DNA of 10,686 nt from an uncultured Muribaculaceae bacterium (GTDB lineage: Bacteria; Bacteroidota; Bacteroidia; Bacteroidales; Muribaculaceae). Positions 1-6,749 of the stretch are shown here, one piece after another. Every line of letters starts with the position of its first letter. The stretch's first letter is position 1. The DNA lies in assembly GCA_910584735.1 (NCBI GenBank), contig CAJUBM010000103.1, positions 1 through 10,686 of the forward strand, in the 5' to 3' direction. Under the pieces are notes generated by a model. The model had not been told where the DNA came from and ran no database searches. It saw nothing but the letters and a program-made list of their open reading frames with translations. Made by a program: the position numbers and the translations under genes.

Positions 1-116
1 CTCTTTATTTGATGATTTCTAAACTAACGCGATTTTATCGCACCAGTAGTAGTTTAACAACATAAATATAGAACTCATTCAGCAGCCGGCCGTAAACGCG
101 GCACAAATGCTACGTT

Positions 117-815
117 ATGATAAAGAGCGCACTGGAAAAGGTGGTGAGCGAGGACATGGCCGAAATTTGGGCCATTCTCGAACCGGAAGAGAAACGACGC
201 ATTGTCGATGCTTTCGTAATCCACAACTATAAGAAGAATCAGATGATTTACGCCGAGGGGGAGGATCCGGAGTTTCTCTGGTGCCTACTTTCGGGCAAAG
301 TCAAAAAATTCAAGGACGGAATAGGTGGACGCGTCCAGATATTGCGCCTCATCCGTCCGGTGCAATATTTCGGTTACAGGGCTTATTTCGCAAACGAGAA
401 GTACAACTCCTCGGCTGCGGCCTTTGAGGCATCTACCGTGGGTTCCGTTCCAATGACATTGGTAGAAGACCTTATAAACCAAAACCGGAAACTGGCATGG
501 TTCTTTATCCACGAACTGAGCCACAACCTCGGCGGTTCGGACACGAAGATTGTAAACCTCACACAAAAGCATATACGCGGGCGTCTGGCCGAGGCTCTGA
601 TAGTGCTCAAAGAACATTACGGTTTTGAAGACGACGGCATGACCCTGCGCATATATATGGCCCGCGAGGACTTAGCCAACCTCTCAAACATGACTACCTC
701 GAACGCCATCCGCACTCTCTCAGGCTTCGTATCAGAGAAACTAATCACCGTAGACGGGCGCCGCATACGCCTGCTCAACGAGCCTATGCTCCGCAAAATA
801 TCGAAATTCGGCTAA
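117..815 (+). CDS. Crp/Fnr family transcriptional regulator
   Basis: A 232-residue protein with the layout of the Crp/Fnr superfamily: an N-terminal cyclic-nucleotide-binding-type beta-roll (about residues 20-130), a long dimer helix (about 125-160) and a C-terminal winged helix-turn-helix (about 152-220, with the helix-turn-helix around 181-210). It is presumably a cytoplasmic DNA-binding dimer. The effector is probably not cAMP. The region matching the phosphate-binding cassette of E. coli CRP reads GYRAYF (86-91) then NSSA (97-100), so the Glu and the Arg that hold cAMP are absent. It is not an FNR-type iron-sulfur sensor either, as its only cysteine is C56. Many Bacteroidota genomes carry such Crp-like regulators of unknown signal. 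The ATG at 117 is the first in frame and gives a normal family length. No clear TAnnTTTG box is visible in bases 1-116, so its promoter may lie left of the window. A hairpin terminator follows 31 nt after the stop. Target genes cannot be told from the sequence. Confidence 0.9.
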   Translation: MIKSALEKVVSEDMAEIWAILEPEEKRRIVDAFVIHNYKKNQMIYAEGEDPEFLWCLLSGKVKKFKDGIGGRVQILRLIRPVQYFGYRAYFANEKYNSSAAAFEASTVGSVPMTLVEDLINQNRKLAWFFIHELSHNLGGSDTKIVNLTQKHIRGRLAEALIVLKEHYGFEDDGMTLRIYMAREDLANLSNMTTSNAIRTLSGFVSEKLITVDGRRIRLLNEPMLRKISKFG

Positions 816-846
816 CATATTTCCAAGCCCGGAATTTAAGAATCAA

Positions 847-883
847 AAGTGGTGCGCCATGAATTGTTCTTGGCGCACCACTT
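847..883 (+). terminator. Hairpin terminator after the Crp/Fnr-like gene
   Basis: A perfect 13-bp stem (847-859 with 871-883, left arm AAGTGGTGCGCCA) encloses an 11-nt loop, 31 nt after the regulator's stop codon. The stem is GC-rich, with AA on the left and TT on the right foot. The T-tract is short, so it resembles the hairpins that end many Bacteroidota genes rather than an E. coli-style terminator. Its symmetry lets it act on transcripts from the minus-strand genes as well. Confidence 0.7.
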
Positions 884-906
884 CATCTTATATACCACTC
901 AATGAT

Positions 907-1045
907 GGTAACCCCATAGTGGCGCCGGACCTCCGGGACGGCAGGCCACCCGGAGAGGCAGAGCCAAAAACTACAACGTTAACATCGGCTTTTGTTCTTC
1001 GGGTGGCCTGCCGTCCCGGAGGTCCGGCGCCACTATGGGATTACC
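907..1045. repeat. Long inverted repeat, 46-bp arms with 47-nt centre
   Basis: Bases 913-952 are the exact reverse complement of 1000-1039 (40 bp without a mismatch). After one mismatch (912/1040) pairing resumes for five more pairs, so the arms are 907-952 and 1000-1045. The centre (953-999) is AT-richer and holds the small palindromes AACGTT and GTTAAC. Each arm has its own symmetry (GGCGCC at 921-926; CCGGACCTCCGG at 925-936). The element sits between the convergent regulator and small-protein genes and encodes no convincing protein. It could be a non-autonomous mobile or repeat element (MITE- or REP-like), a strong RNA hairpin, or a site for a site-specific recombinase. I saw no clear target-site duplication beside it. 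The structure is certain; the role is not. Confidence 0.85.
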
Positions 1046-1086
1046 TCGGATAAGGAATTTTTCTTGAAGCGACTCGAAATGAGAGA

Positions 1087-1299
1087 TTATGCCTGCGGCC
1101 CCTCATCGTTCCGGGGATTGTTGTTGAGGGTGCAGGTACGCTCTTTCTCCAGTTTGCTGCTGACCTTGTTGTCATCAGCCTTATTAATGGCGGCTCCGGG
1201 AAGGTTGCCGAGTGCGTCCTTTACCTTTTCAGCAGCATCCCCCACCACATCGGCGGCATGCCGGGCGGTTTCTTTCAAATTATCGATATTCAGGTTCAT
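1087..1299 (-). CDS. Small charged hypothetical protein (70 aa)
   Basis: I do not recognise this family. The predicted 70-residue protein has an N-terminal half (about 1-35) that reads as an amphipathic helix rich in Ala, Asp, Lys and Val, with a repeated ADVV/GDAAEKVKDAL character. The second half is polar and likely disordered, ending in an Asn/Asp/Glu-rich tail. There is no signal peptide or membrane segment. The pattern recalls small stress-type or LEA-like helical proteins, but that is only a resemblance. It lies 74 nt downstream of engB on the same strand and may be co-transcribed. An AT-rich 7-bp inverted repeat (1322-1328 with 1335-1341) lies in that gap, as does a weak match to a -7 box (TAACTTTA on the minus strand, 1312-1319) just before the ATG. 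The coding case rests on its protein-like composition and its position. Confidence 0.6.
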   Translation of the reverse strand: MNLNIDNLKETARHAADVVGDAAEKVKDALGNLPGAAINKADDNKVSSKLEKERTCTLNNNPRNDEGPQA

Positions 1300-1373
1300 A
1301 TCTGTAGGTTTTAAAGTTATATAGATATAAAACCATATCTACGACAATTGTTCAGAAAGGGCGCCGCTATACT

Positions 1374-2009
1374 TCAAATATTGTCCTGCGTGTCGTTATC
1401 ATCCGAGGCTTCCAAGGGAAGCTTGCAAAGCTGCTCGATATAGTCAAGAATCTCCACGCGCCCACGCTTATCAACAGCAGATGTGCGGAATACGGGGGGA
1501 AGTTCCTCCCATTCCTCCAGCAACTGGGCGCAGTAGGCCGCCGTAGCACCTTTTGCCGCCGAAGACGACAACTTATCCAGCTTAGTAAATACTATACAGA
1601 ACGGCACACCGTTCTCACCAAGCCAGCGCATGAACTCCAAATCGTTCTTCTGAGGCTTATGGCGACCATCGATAAGGAGAAAAAGACAGGTCATCTGCTC
1701 CCGATGCATGATATACCCTTGAATCATCTTCAAAAGTTTCTCACGGTCGGCCTTGCTACGCTGGGCAAACCCGTAGCCCGGAAGATCCACCAGATACCAC
1801 TGGTCGTTGATAAGGAAATGGTTTATCAACATGGTCTTCCCCGGAGTAGAGGAAGTCATTGCCAGGGACTTATTCCCTGTAAGCATATTTATAAGAGATG
1901 ATTTCCCAACGTTTGAACGTCCTATGAAAGCGAACTCATGGCGCATCTCCTCAGGACACTTCCCCACATGCGGGCTGCTTATCACAAATCTGGCAGAATT
2001 TACAATCAT
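1374..2009 (-). CDS. engB: Ribosome-biogenesis GTP-binding protein EngB (YihA/YsxC)
   Basis: A TRAFAC-class GTPase of the EngB/YihA/YsxC family, needed for late assembly of the large (50S) ribosomal subunit in the cytoplasm. All G motifs are visible in the 211-residue product: G1 GRSNVGKSS (30-38), the G2 region TSSTPGKT (52-59), G3 DLPGYG (75-80), G4 TKLDK (142-146) and G5 TSA (176-178). The start is placed at 2009. A longer frame opens at 2069, but a full promoter (TTTG at 2061-2064, -7 box at 2033-2040) lies inside that extension. The shorter N-terminus (MIVNSARFVISS) is also the usual one for Bacteroidota EngB, and the length fits the family. It diverges from trmN6, and the small 70-aa gene follows on the same strand. 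The acidic C-terminal tail (SDDNDTQDNI) is unremarkable. Confidence 0.96.
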   Translation of the reverse strand: MIVNSARFVISSPHVGKCPEEMRHEFAFIGRSNVGKSSLINMLTGNKSLAMTSSTPGKTMLINHFLINDQWYLVDLPGYGFAQRSKADREKLLKMIQGYIMHREQMTCLFLLIDGRHKPQKNDLEFMRWLGENGVPFCIVFTKLDKLSSSAAKGATAAYCAQLLEEWEELPPVFRTSAVDKRGRVEILDYIEQLCKLPLEASDDNDTQDNI

Positions 2010-2032
2010 TACAATCAGCGTTAAAATTTCGT

Positions 2033-2064
2033 CAAAATTAACAATTCGACACAAAAAAAACAAA
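2033..2064 (-). promoter_or_regulatory. Promoter of engB (Bacteroidales type)
   Basis: On the minus strand, TTTG (2064-2061) is followed after 20 nt by TAATTTTG (2040-2033). This is a full match to the Bacteroidales housekeeping sigma consensus TTTG / TAnnTTTG. Transcription should begin near 2026, giving a leader of about 17 nt before the ATG at 2009 and ruling out the longer start. Confidence 0.8.
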
Positions 2065-2080
2065 CTCACACACCCACATG

Positions 2081-2113
2081 TTTGGCATAACCGGGAATAA
2101 ATGGTTAATTTTG
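2081..2113 (+). promoter_or_regulatory. Promoter of trmN6 and the CPBP protease gene
   Basis: TTTG at 2081-2084 is followed after 21 nt by TAATTTTG at 2106-2113, a full match to the Bacteroidales consensus. It lies back to back with the engB promoter: the two -33 boxes are 16 bp apart and the -7 boxes are identical. Transcription should start near 2120, leaving a leader of about 69 nt before the ATG at 2189. Confidence 0.8.
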
Positions 2114-2188
2114 CAAAGACGATTCATAAAGTCAAATCAAATTCCATAGAATCTCCCATCCCGCCAAAGCACCCCGCATAAAAAAATC

Positions 2189-2974
2189 ATGAGGAACCCT
2201 GACAGAGAGACATCTTTCCGATTCCGCCATTTTTCCATGAGCAATTCTTTGGCCGGGATGAAGATAGGGACAGACGGGGTGTTGCTCGCCGCCTGGGCCC
2301 TCACTAAAACTTCCTGTCCCGCCTCTGACCCGGACAGGAAGCTATACGAACCCGGAACGATTGTAGATGCCGGCACCGGGACAGGCGTGATAGCACTCCT
2401 TATGGCACAACGTTTCCCGAATGCCCGCATAATAGGGGTGGAGATTGAGGAGACAGCCGCCACGGAAGCGGAATATAATCGCAAGATGTCGCCCTGGAGC
2501 AACCGCATAAGGATTATGCAGGGGGATTTCGTCACTATGGCCGGCAACACTACAAACGCCGTAATCGGAAATCCTGACCTGCTGATAAGCAATCCACCGT
2601 TCTTCACTAACGGCGAAACCTCCGCCGATACCAACCGTAAATTGGCACGCCATGCGGGAACGCTTTCGCCGGCCAGCCTATTGGAAACGGCGGGCAGGGT
2701 ACTACGTGACAATGGCAGGCTATGCATGGTATCGACACCTGACAAATCTGACGAAATAGAGTTCAAAGCCCTCTTGCTGGGTTTACAACCCGAGCGGATA
2801 ACGCGTGTGGCAACCGCCATAGGGAAATCCCCGCGCCGCATACTTTGGCAATTCGTGAAATGTAACGGTGCGATACCTGTGCTGCGCGACGAACTGGCCA
2901 TACGCTCATCAGCGGGAGTACCTACCGATGAATACAGGGCACTCGTAGAACCTTACTATCACACAGTAAAATAA
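2189..2974 (+). CDS. trmN6: tRNA1(Val) (adenine(37)-N6)-methyltransferase
   Basis: A 261-residue class I SAM-dependent methyltransferase of the TrmN6/YfiC family, which uses SAM to methylate N6 of A37 beside the anticodon of a valine tRNA. Seen in order: the family's N-terminal signature around KIGTDG (25-30), the SAM loop DAGTGTG (60-66), the acidic residue after strand 2 (GVEIE, 83-87), and the N6-adenine catalytic motif SNPPF (134-138). The NPPF form is typical of enzymes that methylate an exocyclic amino group. The start at 2189 gives the usual family N-terminus (FRFRHFSM...MKIGTDGVLL), and a complete promoter lies upstream. The CPBP protease gene begins 13 nt after the stop, so the two probably share a transcript. 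The exact tRNA target is taken from the E. coli family member. Confidence 0.92.
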   Translation: MRNPDRETSFRFRHFSMSNSLAGMKIGTDGVLLAAWALTKTSCPASDPDRKLYEPGTIVDAGTGTGVIALLMAQRFPNARIIGVEIEETAATEAEYNRKMSPWSNRIRIMQGDFVTMAGNTTNAVIGNPDLLISNPPFFTNGETSADTNRKLARHAGTLSPASLLETAGRVLRDNGRLCMVSTPDKSDEIEFKALLLGLQPERITRVATAIGKSPRRILWQFVKCNGAIPVLRDELAIRSSAGVPTDEYRALVEPYYHTVK

Positions 2975-2987
2975 CCCATTGAAAGAT

Positions 2988-3929
2988 ATGACAAAACGGT
3001 CTTGCAAAAAACAACTCGGCTACAAAGTGGCCAATACCGGGCTGGCGATGATGATGTTCGGATGCGCTTTCGTGTTCTGCCTCATATTGGCCTCCGTGCT
3101 GATGCCGCTGCTTATGAAGATAATCCACCGCCAGGAAGCCGCATTACGGATCGTGACGGTGATGCAGGATATATTGCTGTTCGTGATACCTGCCATTGCC
3201 GCGTCTTTTGCCGCCACCCGCCTTCCGGCACGGCTTCTTGCGATAGACAGACGCCCCGATGCCACGGTGATATGCGGGGCGTTGGGGGTGTTGCTGCTCT
3301 CAGTACCTGCCATGAATTTTATAATCGAATGGAACCGGCAGATACATCTGCCGCAGTCGATGGCTTCGATAGAGCAATTTTTCAGACAGATGGAACAGAG
3401 CGCATCCGATGCGACCGCCCTGTTGATGGGAGGATCCTCCGTCGGGAGCCTCATTATGTCGTTGCTCATAGTTGCTGTTCTTGCAGGCTTCAGCGAGGAA
3501 CTTTTCTTCCGTGGCGCCCTGCAACGTATTCTGATGTCAACATCGATTAACACACATGTATGTATCTGGATGGTCGCAGTGATATTCAGCGCCTTCCATT
3601 TCCAGTTTTTCGGTTTTGTGCCACGTCTGCTTCTCGGCGCATATTTCGGCTATCTGCTGTGGTGGACGCGCAATCTGTGGGTGCCTGTGTGCGTACATAT
3701 TTTCAACAACGCCCTGGTTGTGATATTCACATGGAAAACGGGGTCGCCCGAGGGTGATGCCGACTCTCTTGCCTCATATGGTTCCGACCTGTCAGACGGA
3801 GGTCACATAGCGGTAGCAGCCGTAAGCGTCATCCTCTCCGCAATCGCCCTGAGACTGCTAGATCTCCTTATCAAGAAGAAGCAGCACCTTGCGGCCCCCG
3901 CGCATGGAAGTACCGACCAGACGGCGTGA
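2988..3929 (+). CDS. CPBP-family intramembrane metalloprotease
   Basis: A polytopic membrane protein of 313 residues with the CPBP (CAAX protease and bacteriocin-processing, ABI/Rce1-like) motifs. Motif 1 is EELFFR (E170, E171, R175), motif 2 is FSAFH (H204), and motif 3 is VHIFNN (H237, N240/N241). These Glu and His residues form the presumed metal-dependent active site within the membrane. Hydrophobic segments lie at about 18-45, 58-80, 92-112, 152-172, 190-226, 230-250 and 268-290. I start at the ATG at 2988; a TTG three codons upstream (2979) is possible but less likely. It is probably co-transcribed with trmN6 (13-nt gap). Its last 72 bp overlap tail-to-tail with the minus-strand methyltransferase gene. 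Bacterial CPBP proteins have been linked to prenyl-protein or peptide processing and to bacteriocin immunity, but nothing here shows the substrate. Confidence 0.88.
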   Translation: MTKRSCKKQLGYKVANTGLAMMMFGCAFVFCLILASVLMPLLMKIIHRQEAALRIVTVMQDILLFVIPAIAASFAATRLPARLLAIDRRPDATVICGALGVLLLSVPAMNFIIEWNRQIHLPQSMASIEQFFRQMEQSASDATALLMGGSSVGSLIMSLLIVAVLAGFSEELFFRGALQRILMSTSINTHVCIWMVAVIFSAFHFQFFGFVPRLLLGAYFGYLLWWTRNLWVPVCVHIFNNALVVIFTWKTGSPEGDADSLASYGSDLSDGGHIAVAAVSVILSAIALRLLDLLIKKKQHLAAPAHGSTDQTA

Positions 3930-5084
3930 CGCAGACTCTCCGATTCCGAGCCGCGCACGAAGCTGTTCGGAATTAATTCCGGGGAGGTTACGCGCCACAA
4001 CCTCAGCGGCTCCTATAGCACGCCCTATTTTCTTTAGTTTCCCGGATGAAAAATCAATGACTTCCTTGATTCTCAAGCACGAGCCGATAGGGGCCATAAC
4101 GGGGCGATGCGCAATGAACAGACGCGAATTCGGAGCTATCATGCCCATATCGAAATCGCTACATAGCCGGGCATACGGCGCCGCTTTCATCAGTGCCGGG
4201 GAAAGTTCTACAAGATAGTCCCCCGGGGCGGGATCCGAATAAGGAACAGTGGACCCGGCTTCATCCGCACAGCCTGCCTTAAAGGAATACTCCCAACCTT
4301 GGCGATGAGCCACAATCCTTGTCGCCCTGTCAGAGTATGGGAATGGAACCACCGCGAAAAGTTCGCGACATTCCCCGCCCTCTTCAACCACATGAATCTC
4401 ACTGCATCCGGGAATATCGCGCAAGGTCTGCGTAATATCAAGCATCGGAGAAAGTTTTGCCACCAATACCGAACATCGTCCCTCAAACAGGGGCAACAAT
4501 TCCGTTACATCAGGGGTACAGTCGTGAAGATTGTACACCCTACTGCCGGCGGAATCCCTCCGTGCAGGGTCTATGAATATAATATCGAAACGTTCTTCAG
4601 GATTATTTCTCAGCCACTCTACCGAATCTCCCTCCACGACCTCGATGTTCGGAAAACTGGAGAAATTAATTTTCAGAGCATCCGCATGTGCCGGATTCAT
4701 CTCGAAAAGCTTCATCCGCGCCCCGCTTTCAGCAAACCGCAGGGCATCCATGCCGAGCCCGGCTGTCATATCAAGCATCCTTATCTCCGAACTACCTCCC
4801 ATGCCGTGCGAGGCATCTCCCTCTCTATGACGGGCCAATGCATCCAACGTAATCCGGCGGTTCAACGCCGAAGTTCCCGGAGGCGTACCCTGCTCTACCG
4901 ACAACACCGAAGGGAACATCCATCTCTCAGGCAGATGCGGATATTTATTCAGACCTTTAGGCATCGCCTCGATATGTGATATTGCCGCTCCAACCCATTG
5001 GCGGGAATCGCCATGGAAACGTAATCGGAGGGTGTGAGGCGCCACACCCCGGTATTCATCCACGAACTTCCAGAATTCCTCCAT
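3858..5084 (-). CDS. PG_1098-like SAM methyltransferase with THUMP-like C-terminus
   Basis: A 408-residue protein that I place in the Bacteroidota PG_1098-like family: a small ferredoxin-like N-terminal domain (about 1-95), a Rossmann methyltransferase core (about 95-260) and a THUMP-like C-terminal part (about 330-408). The SAM-binding motif is LDMTAGLGMDAL (104-115), the ribose-contacting acid is probably E128 in LFEMN, and motif IV is IDPARRD (161-167). The THUMP-like region suggests an RNA (probably tRNA or rRNA) substrate, but the reaction is not known to me. The start at 5084 gives MEEFWKF, like the family N-terminus, with a GGAGG tract close upstream. The frame stays open to 5120, which would overlap the preceding acetyltransferase gene. 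The gap to that gene is only 13 nt, suggesting shared transcription. The 3' end overlaps the convergent protease gene by 72 bp. Confidence 0.85.
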   Translation of the reverse strand: MEEFWKFVDEYRGVAPHTLRLRFHGDSRQWVGAAISHIEAMPKGLNKYPHLPERWMFPSVLSVEQGTPPGTSALNRRITLDALARHREGDASHGMGGSSEIRMLDMTAGLGMDALRFAESGARMKLFEMNPAHADALKINFSSFPNIEVVEGDSVEWLRNNPEERFDIIFIDPARRDSAGSRVYNLHDCTPDVTELLPLFEGRCSVLVAKLSPMLDITQTLRDIPGCSEIHVVEEGGECRELFAVVPFPYSDRATRIVAHRQGWEYSFKAGCADEAGSTVPYSDPAPGDYLVELSPALMKAAPYARLCSDFDMGMIAPNSRLFIAHRPVMAPIGSCLRIKEVIDFSSGKLKKIGRAIGAAEVVARNLPGINSEQLRARLGIGESASRRLVGTSMRGGRKVLLLLDKEI

Positions 5085-5097
5085 AATCCTCCCCGGC

Positions 5098-5697
5098 TTA
5101 TTGACAGGACTCCACATCAACAGACTTTATGACACGGCAGGGATTACCCACGGCTATGGAATTCTCAGGTATGTCCTTAACGACAACACTCCCCGCCCCT
5201 ATCACCGAATTCCTACCTATGGTAATGCCGGGAAGGATTGTAGTGTTACCCCCGATCCACACACCGTCTTCTATATTCACCGGAAATGCGATTGTGTCGC
5301 AAATTGACGCTCCGGGAACAGTTCTTTCCGGCATCCTTTCAGAAAGATGTACCGAATGGGTAGCGGTGAATATCTTTACATCGGGAGCAATCATCACATT
5401 ATTGCCTATATTGATACGGTTATTGTCAAGGAATGTGCAGTTCATATTCACTATCACCTTGTTCCCTAAATGTATGTTCCTGCCGTATTCGCAACGGAAA
5501 TCAATGTCAATATAGACATCCGTGCCAATGCTTCCGAACATTTCCCGATAAATACGTCGTTTAGCCGCGTTGTCGGCATAATCGGTATCTCGGAGTTTAC
5601 GCAGTAACCGTTTGGTGCGCACAGCCATTTCGGTTATTTCGGGAGAAGAACCATCGAAAGGCTCCCCCGCCATACATTTCTCGTATTCTGTTTTCAT
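5098..5697 (-). CDS. Maltose/galactoside O-acetyltransferase-like protein (left-handed beta-helix)
   Basis: A 199-residue acetyl-CoA-dependent O-acetyltransferase of the Maa/LacA/NodL group. The N-terminal maltose-acetyltransferase-type helical segment (EYEKCMAGEPFDG, about 4-16, followed by helices to about 55) leads into a hexapeptide-repeat left-handed beta-helix (about 57-190), with repeats such as INIGNN, VWIGGN and SVIGAG. The likely catalytic His is H114 in TATHS. The length matches the family. Such enzymes acetylate a sugar or other small hydroxyl compound in the cytoplasm; the physiological acceptor is often unclear and cannot be read here. Its ATG (5697) overlaps the stop of the araC-type gene by the four bases ATGA, a sign of translational coupling, so it should be expressed whenever that regulator is. 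The methyltransferase gene follows after 13 nt. Confidence 0.92.
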   Translation of the reverse strand: MKTEYEKCMAGEPFDGSSPEITEMAVRTKRLLRKLRDTDYADNAAKRRIYREMFGSIGTDVYIDIDFRCEYGRNIHLGNKVIVNMNCTFLDNNRINIGNNVMIAPDVKIFTATHSVHLSERMPERTVPGASICDTIAFPVNIEDGVWIGGNTTILPGITIGRNSVIGAGSVVVKDIPENSIAVGNPCRVIKSVDVESCQ

Positions 5698-6596
5698 CTG
5701 GTCTTAATTGAATTTATATATTGCGATGGTGATATTCCCTCTTGTTTTTTGAACATTCGGCTCAGATGTTGGGGAAAATCAAATCCGAGGGTATAAGCGG
5801 TTTCTGATATTGACATGCCTGAAGCAAGATAATTTTTAGCTTCCTGTATTATGAACTTCCGTATATGGTATGTCGCTGTATTCCCGGTGGTTTTCTTAAT
5901 AAGATCCCCGAGATAGTTGGAGGACAGGCACAACTTATCCGAAAAATATCGCATTGAAGGTAATCCTGAATTTTCCGGGCTACCGTTTCTGAAGTATTCG
6001 TGCAATAGGATTTCAAACTTTGCCAGAACATCTGAGTTCTCAATCTTTCTCGTGACAAACTGGCGGTTGTAGAACCTGCGGCAGAAATTCAACATAAGCC
6101 CAATATAACCTACAAGTATGCTGTCCTGTACGGCATCAGGCCTATTCTCCAATTCATCTTTAATCTGACGCATCAAAGAATCGAATATATTATACTCATT
6201 CTCTGTCATGTGCAATGCCTCGTTTACCCGATAATCAAAAAATGAATAATCCTTTATCCGTTTTCCCAACTGTGTGCCGTGCAGGATGTCAGGATGAAAA
6301 AGCAAAGCCCAGCCATCCAATTCTATCTTGTCACCGTTGTCCTCCTTGCCTCCTATCTGACCGGGGGCGACACATATCAATGTTCCGTTGGTATAGTCGT
6401 ATTTCCCACACCCGTAGGTCAGATCAATCGAAAGAGTTCGATGCATAAACAGACCGTACACGCCGTATCTGTTCAAACTATGCCGTACAGGGGAAATCTC
6501 GTCAAAGTCAATAACGCTTACCAATCCATGCCGGGTAGTAAGTCCGTGATATGCATTATAATCACTAACATTATTTACTTTGAGAATATTTCCCAT
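5694..6596 (-). CDS. AraC-family transcriptional regulator
   Basis: A 300-residue cytoplasmic regulator with a diverged N-terminal sensor domain (about 1-180, cupin-like as in many AraC proteins) and a C-terminal double helix-turn-helix. The first helix-turn-helix covers about 213-238 and the second about 262-290, the latter carrying the family signature GFDFPQHLSRMFKKQ followed by GISPSQY (287-293). Members usually bind two direct repeats and activate nearby or divergent genes on meeting a small ligand. Here the divergent gene is the exported flavodoxin-like protein, and the intergenic region holds a matching direct repeat (6661-6714). The ATG at 6596 gives a leader of about 20 nt after a consensus promoter. 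The stop overlaps the acetyltransferase start (ATGA). The gene is visibly poorer in G+C than the flanking housekeeping genes (hand count 26 of 60 at both 5761-5820 and 6121-6180). The ligand is unknown. Confidence 0.93.
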   Translation of the reverse strand: MGNILKVNNVSDYNAYHGLTTRHGLVSVIDFDEISPVRHSLNRYGVYGLFMHRTLSIDLTYGCGKYDYTNGTLICVAPGQIGGKEDNGDKIELDGWALLFHPDILHGTQLGKRIKDYSFFDYRVNEALHMTENEYNIFDSLMRQIKDELENRPDAVQDSILVGYIGLMLNFCRRFYNRQFVTRKIENSDVLAKFEILLHEYFRNGSPENSGLPSMRYFSDKLCLSSNYLGDLIKKTTGNTATYHIRKFIIQEAKNYLASGMSISETAYTLGFDFPQHLSRMFKKQEGISPSQYINSIKTR

Positions 6597-6623
6597 TTAA
6601 TATATGATGTTGATTTACAGTCG

Positions 6624-6654
6624 CAAATATACCGCTTTTAATCCATCCGGCAAA
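6624..6654 (-). promoter_or_regulatory. Promoter of the araC-type regulator
   Basis: On the minus strand, TTTG (6654-6651) is followed after 19 nt by TATATTTG (6631-6624), a full match to the Bacteroidales TTTG / TAnnTTTG consensus. Transcription should start near 6617, about 20 nt before the ATG. The first copy of the direct repeat (6661-6676) lies just upstream of its -33 box, so autoregulation is plausible. Confidence 0.78.
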
Positions 6655-6660
6655 GCCTTG

Positions 6661-6714
6661 CGGTTGTATATTTTGGCAGCATATCGGTAAATTTGGTACG
6701 GTTGTCCGTTTTCG
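6661..6714. promoter_or_regulatory. Candidate AraC-type operator: paired 16-bp direct repeats
   Basis: Two direct repeats of the form CGGTTGTnnnTTTTsG lie at 6661-6676 and 6699-6714 (12 of 16 positions identical, starts 38 bp apart). A partial copy between them (CGGTAAATTTGG, 6685-6696) shares the CGGT...TTTGG pattern. One repeat abuts the -33 box of the araC promoter. The other ends about 4 nt before the place where the flavodoxin gene's missing -33 box should be. This is the usual arrangement for an AraC-type activator, but the match was found by eye and binding is inferred. Confidence 0.45.
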
Positions 6715-6741
6715 TGAAACGTAAACATTGTTCAGCGTCTG

Positions 6742-6749
6742 TAATTTTG
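6742..6749 (+). promoter_or_regulatory. -7 box of the flavodoxin-like gene
   Basis: TAATTTTG matches the Bacteroidales -7 consensus TAnnTTTG. No TTTG is present 19-21 nt upstream, so the promoter looks incomplete and may need an activator. The predicted transcript starts near 6756, about 32 nt before the ATG at 6788. The box lies downstream of the alternative upstream ATG (6728), which argues against that start. Confidence 0.6.

Noticed and set aside
953..999. Promoter inside the centre of the long inverted repeat, as in phase-variable invertible promoters
   Set aside because: I found no TAnnTTTG box on either strand of the 47-nt centre and no recombinase gene nearby, so an invertible promoter is not supported.
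859..1053. 64-aa plus-strand frame through the terminator and long inverted repeat
   Set aside because: It begins inside the terminator stem and its sequence is dictated by the GC-rich repeat arms. It shows no protein-like pattern.
992..1324. 110-aa plus-strand frame opposite the small 70-aa gene
   Set aside because: It starts within the repeat arm and runs antisense to the better minus-strand candidate. Its Ser/Leu-rich composition is typical of an antisense shadow.
2010..2069. Extended N-terminus of EngB
   Set aside because: The extension contains the complete engB promoter and does not resemble EngB N-termini.
2137..2901. 254-aa minus-strand frame opposite trmN6
   Set aside because: The plus strand encodes a clear TrmN6 with all motifs. 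This frame is a shadow with Ser/Arg-rich composition and no recognisable domain.
4299..4979. 226-aa plus-strand frame opposite the PG_1098-like methyltransferase
   Set aside because: It is antisense to a well-supported methyltransferase core and has no domain signal of its own.
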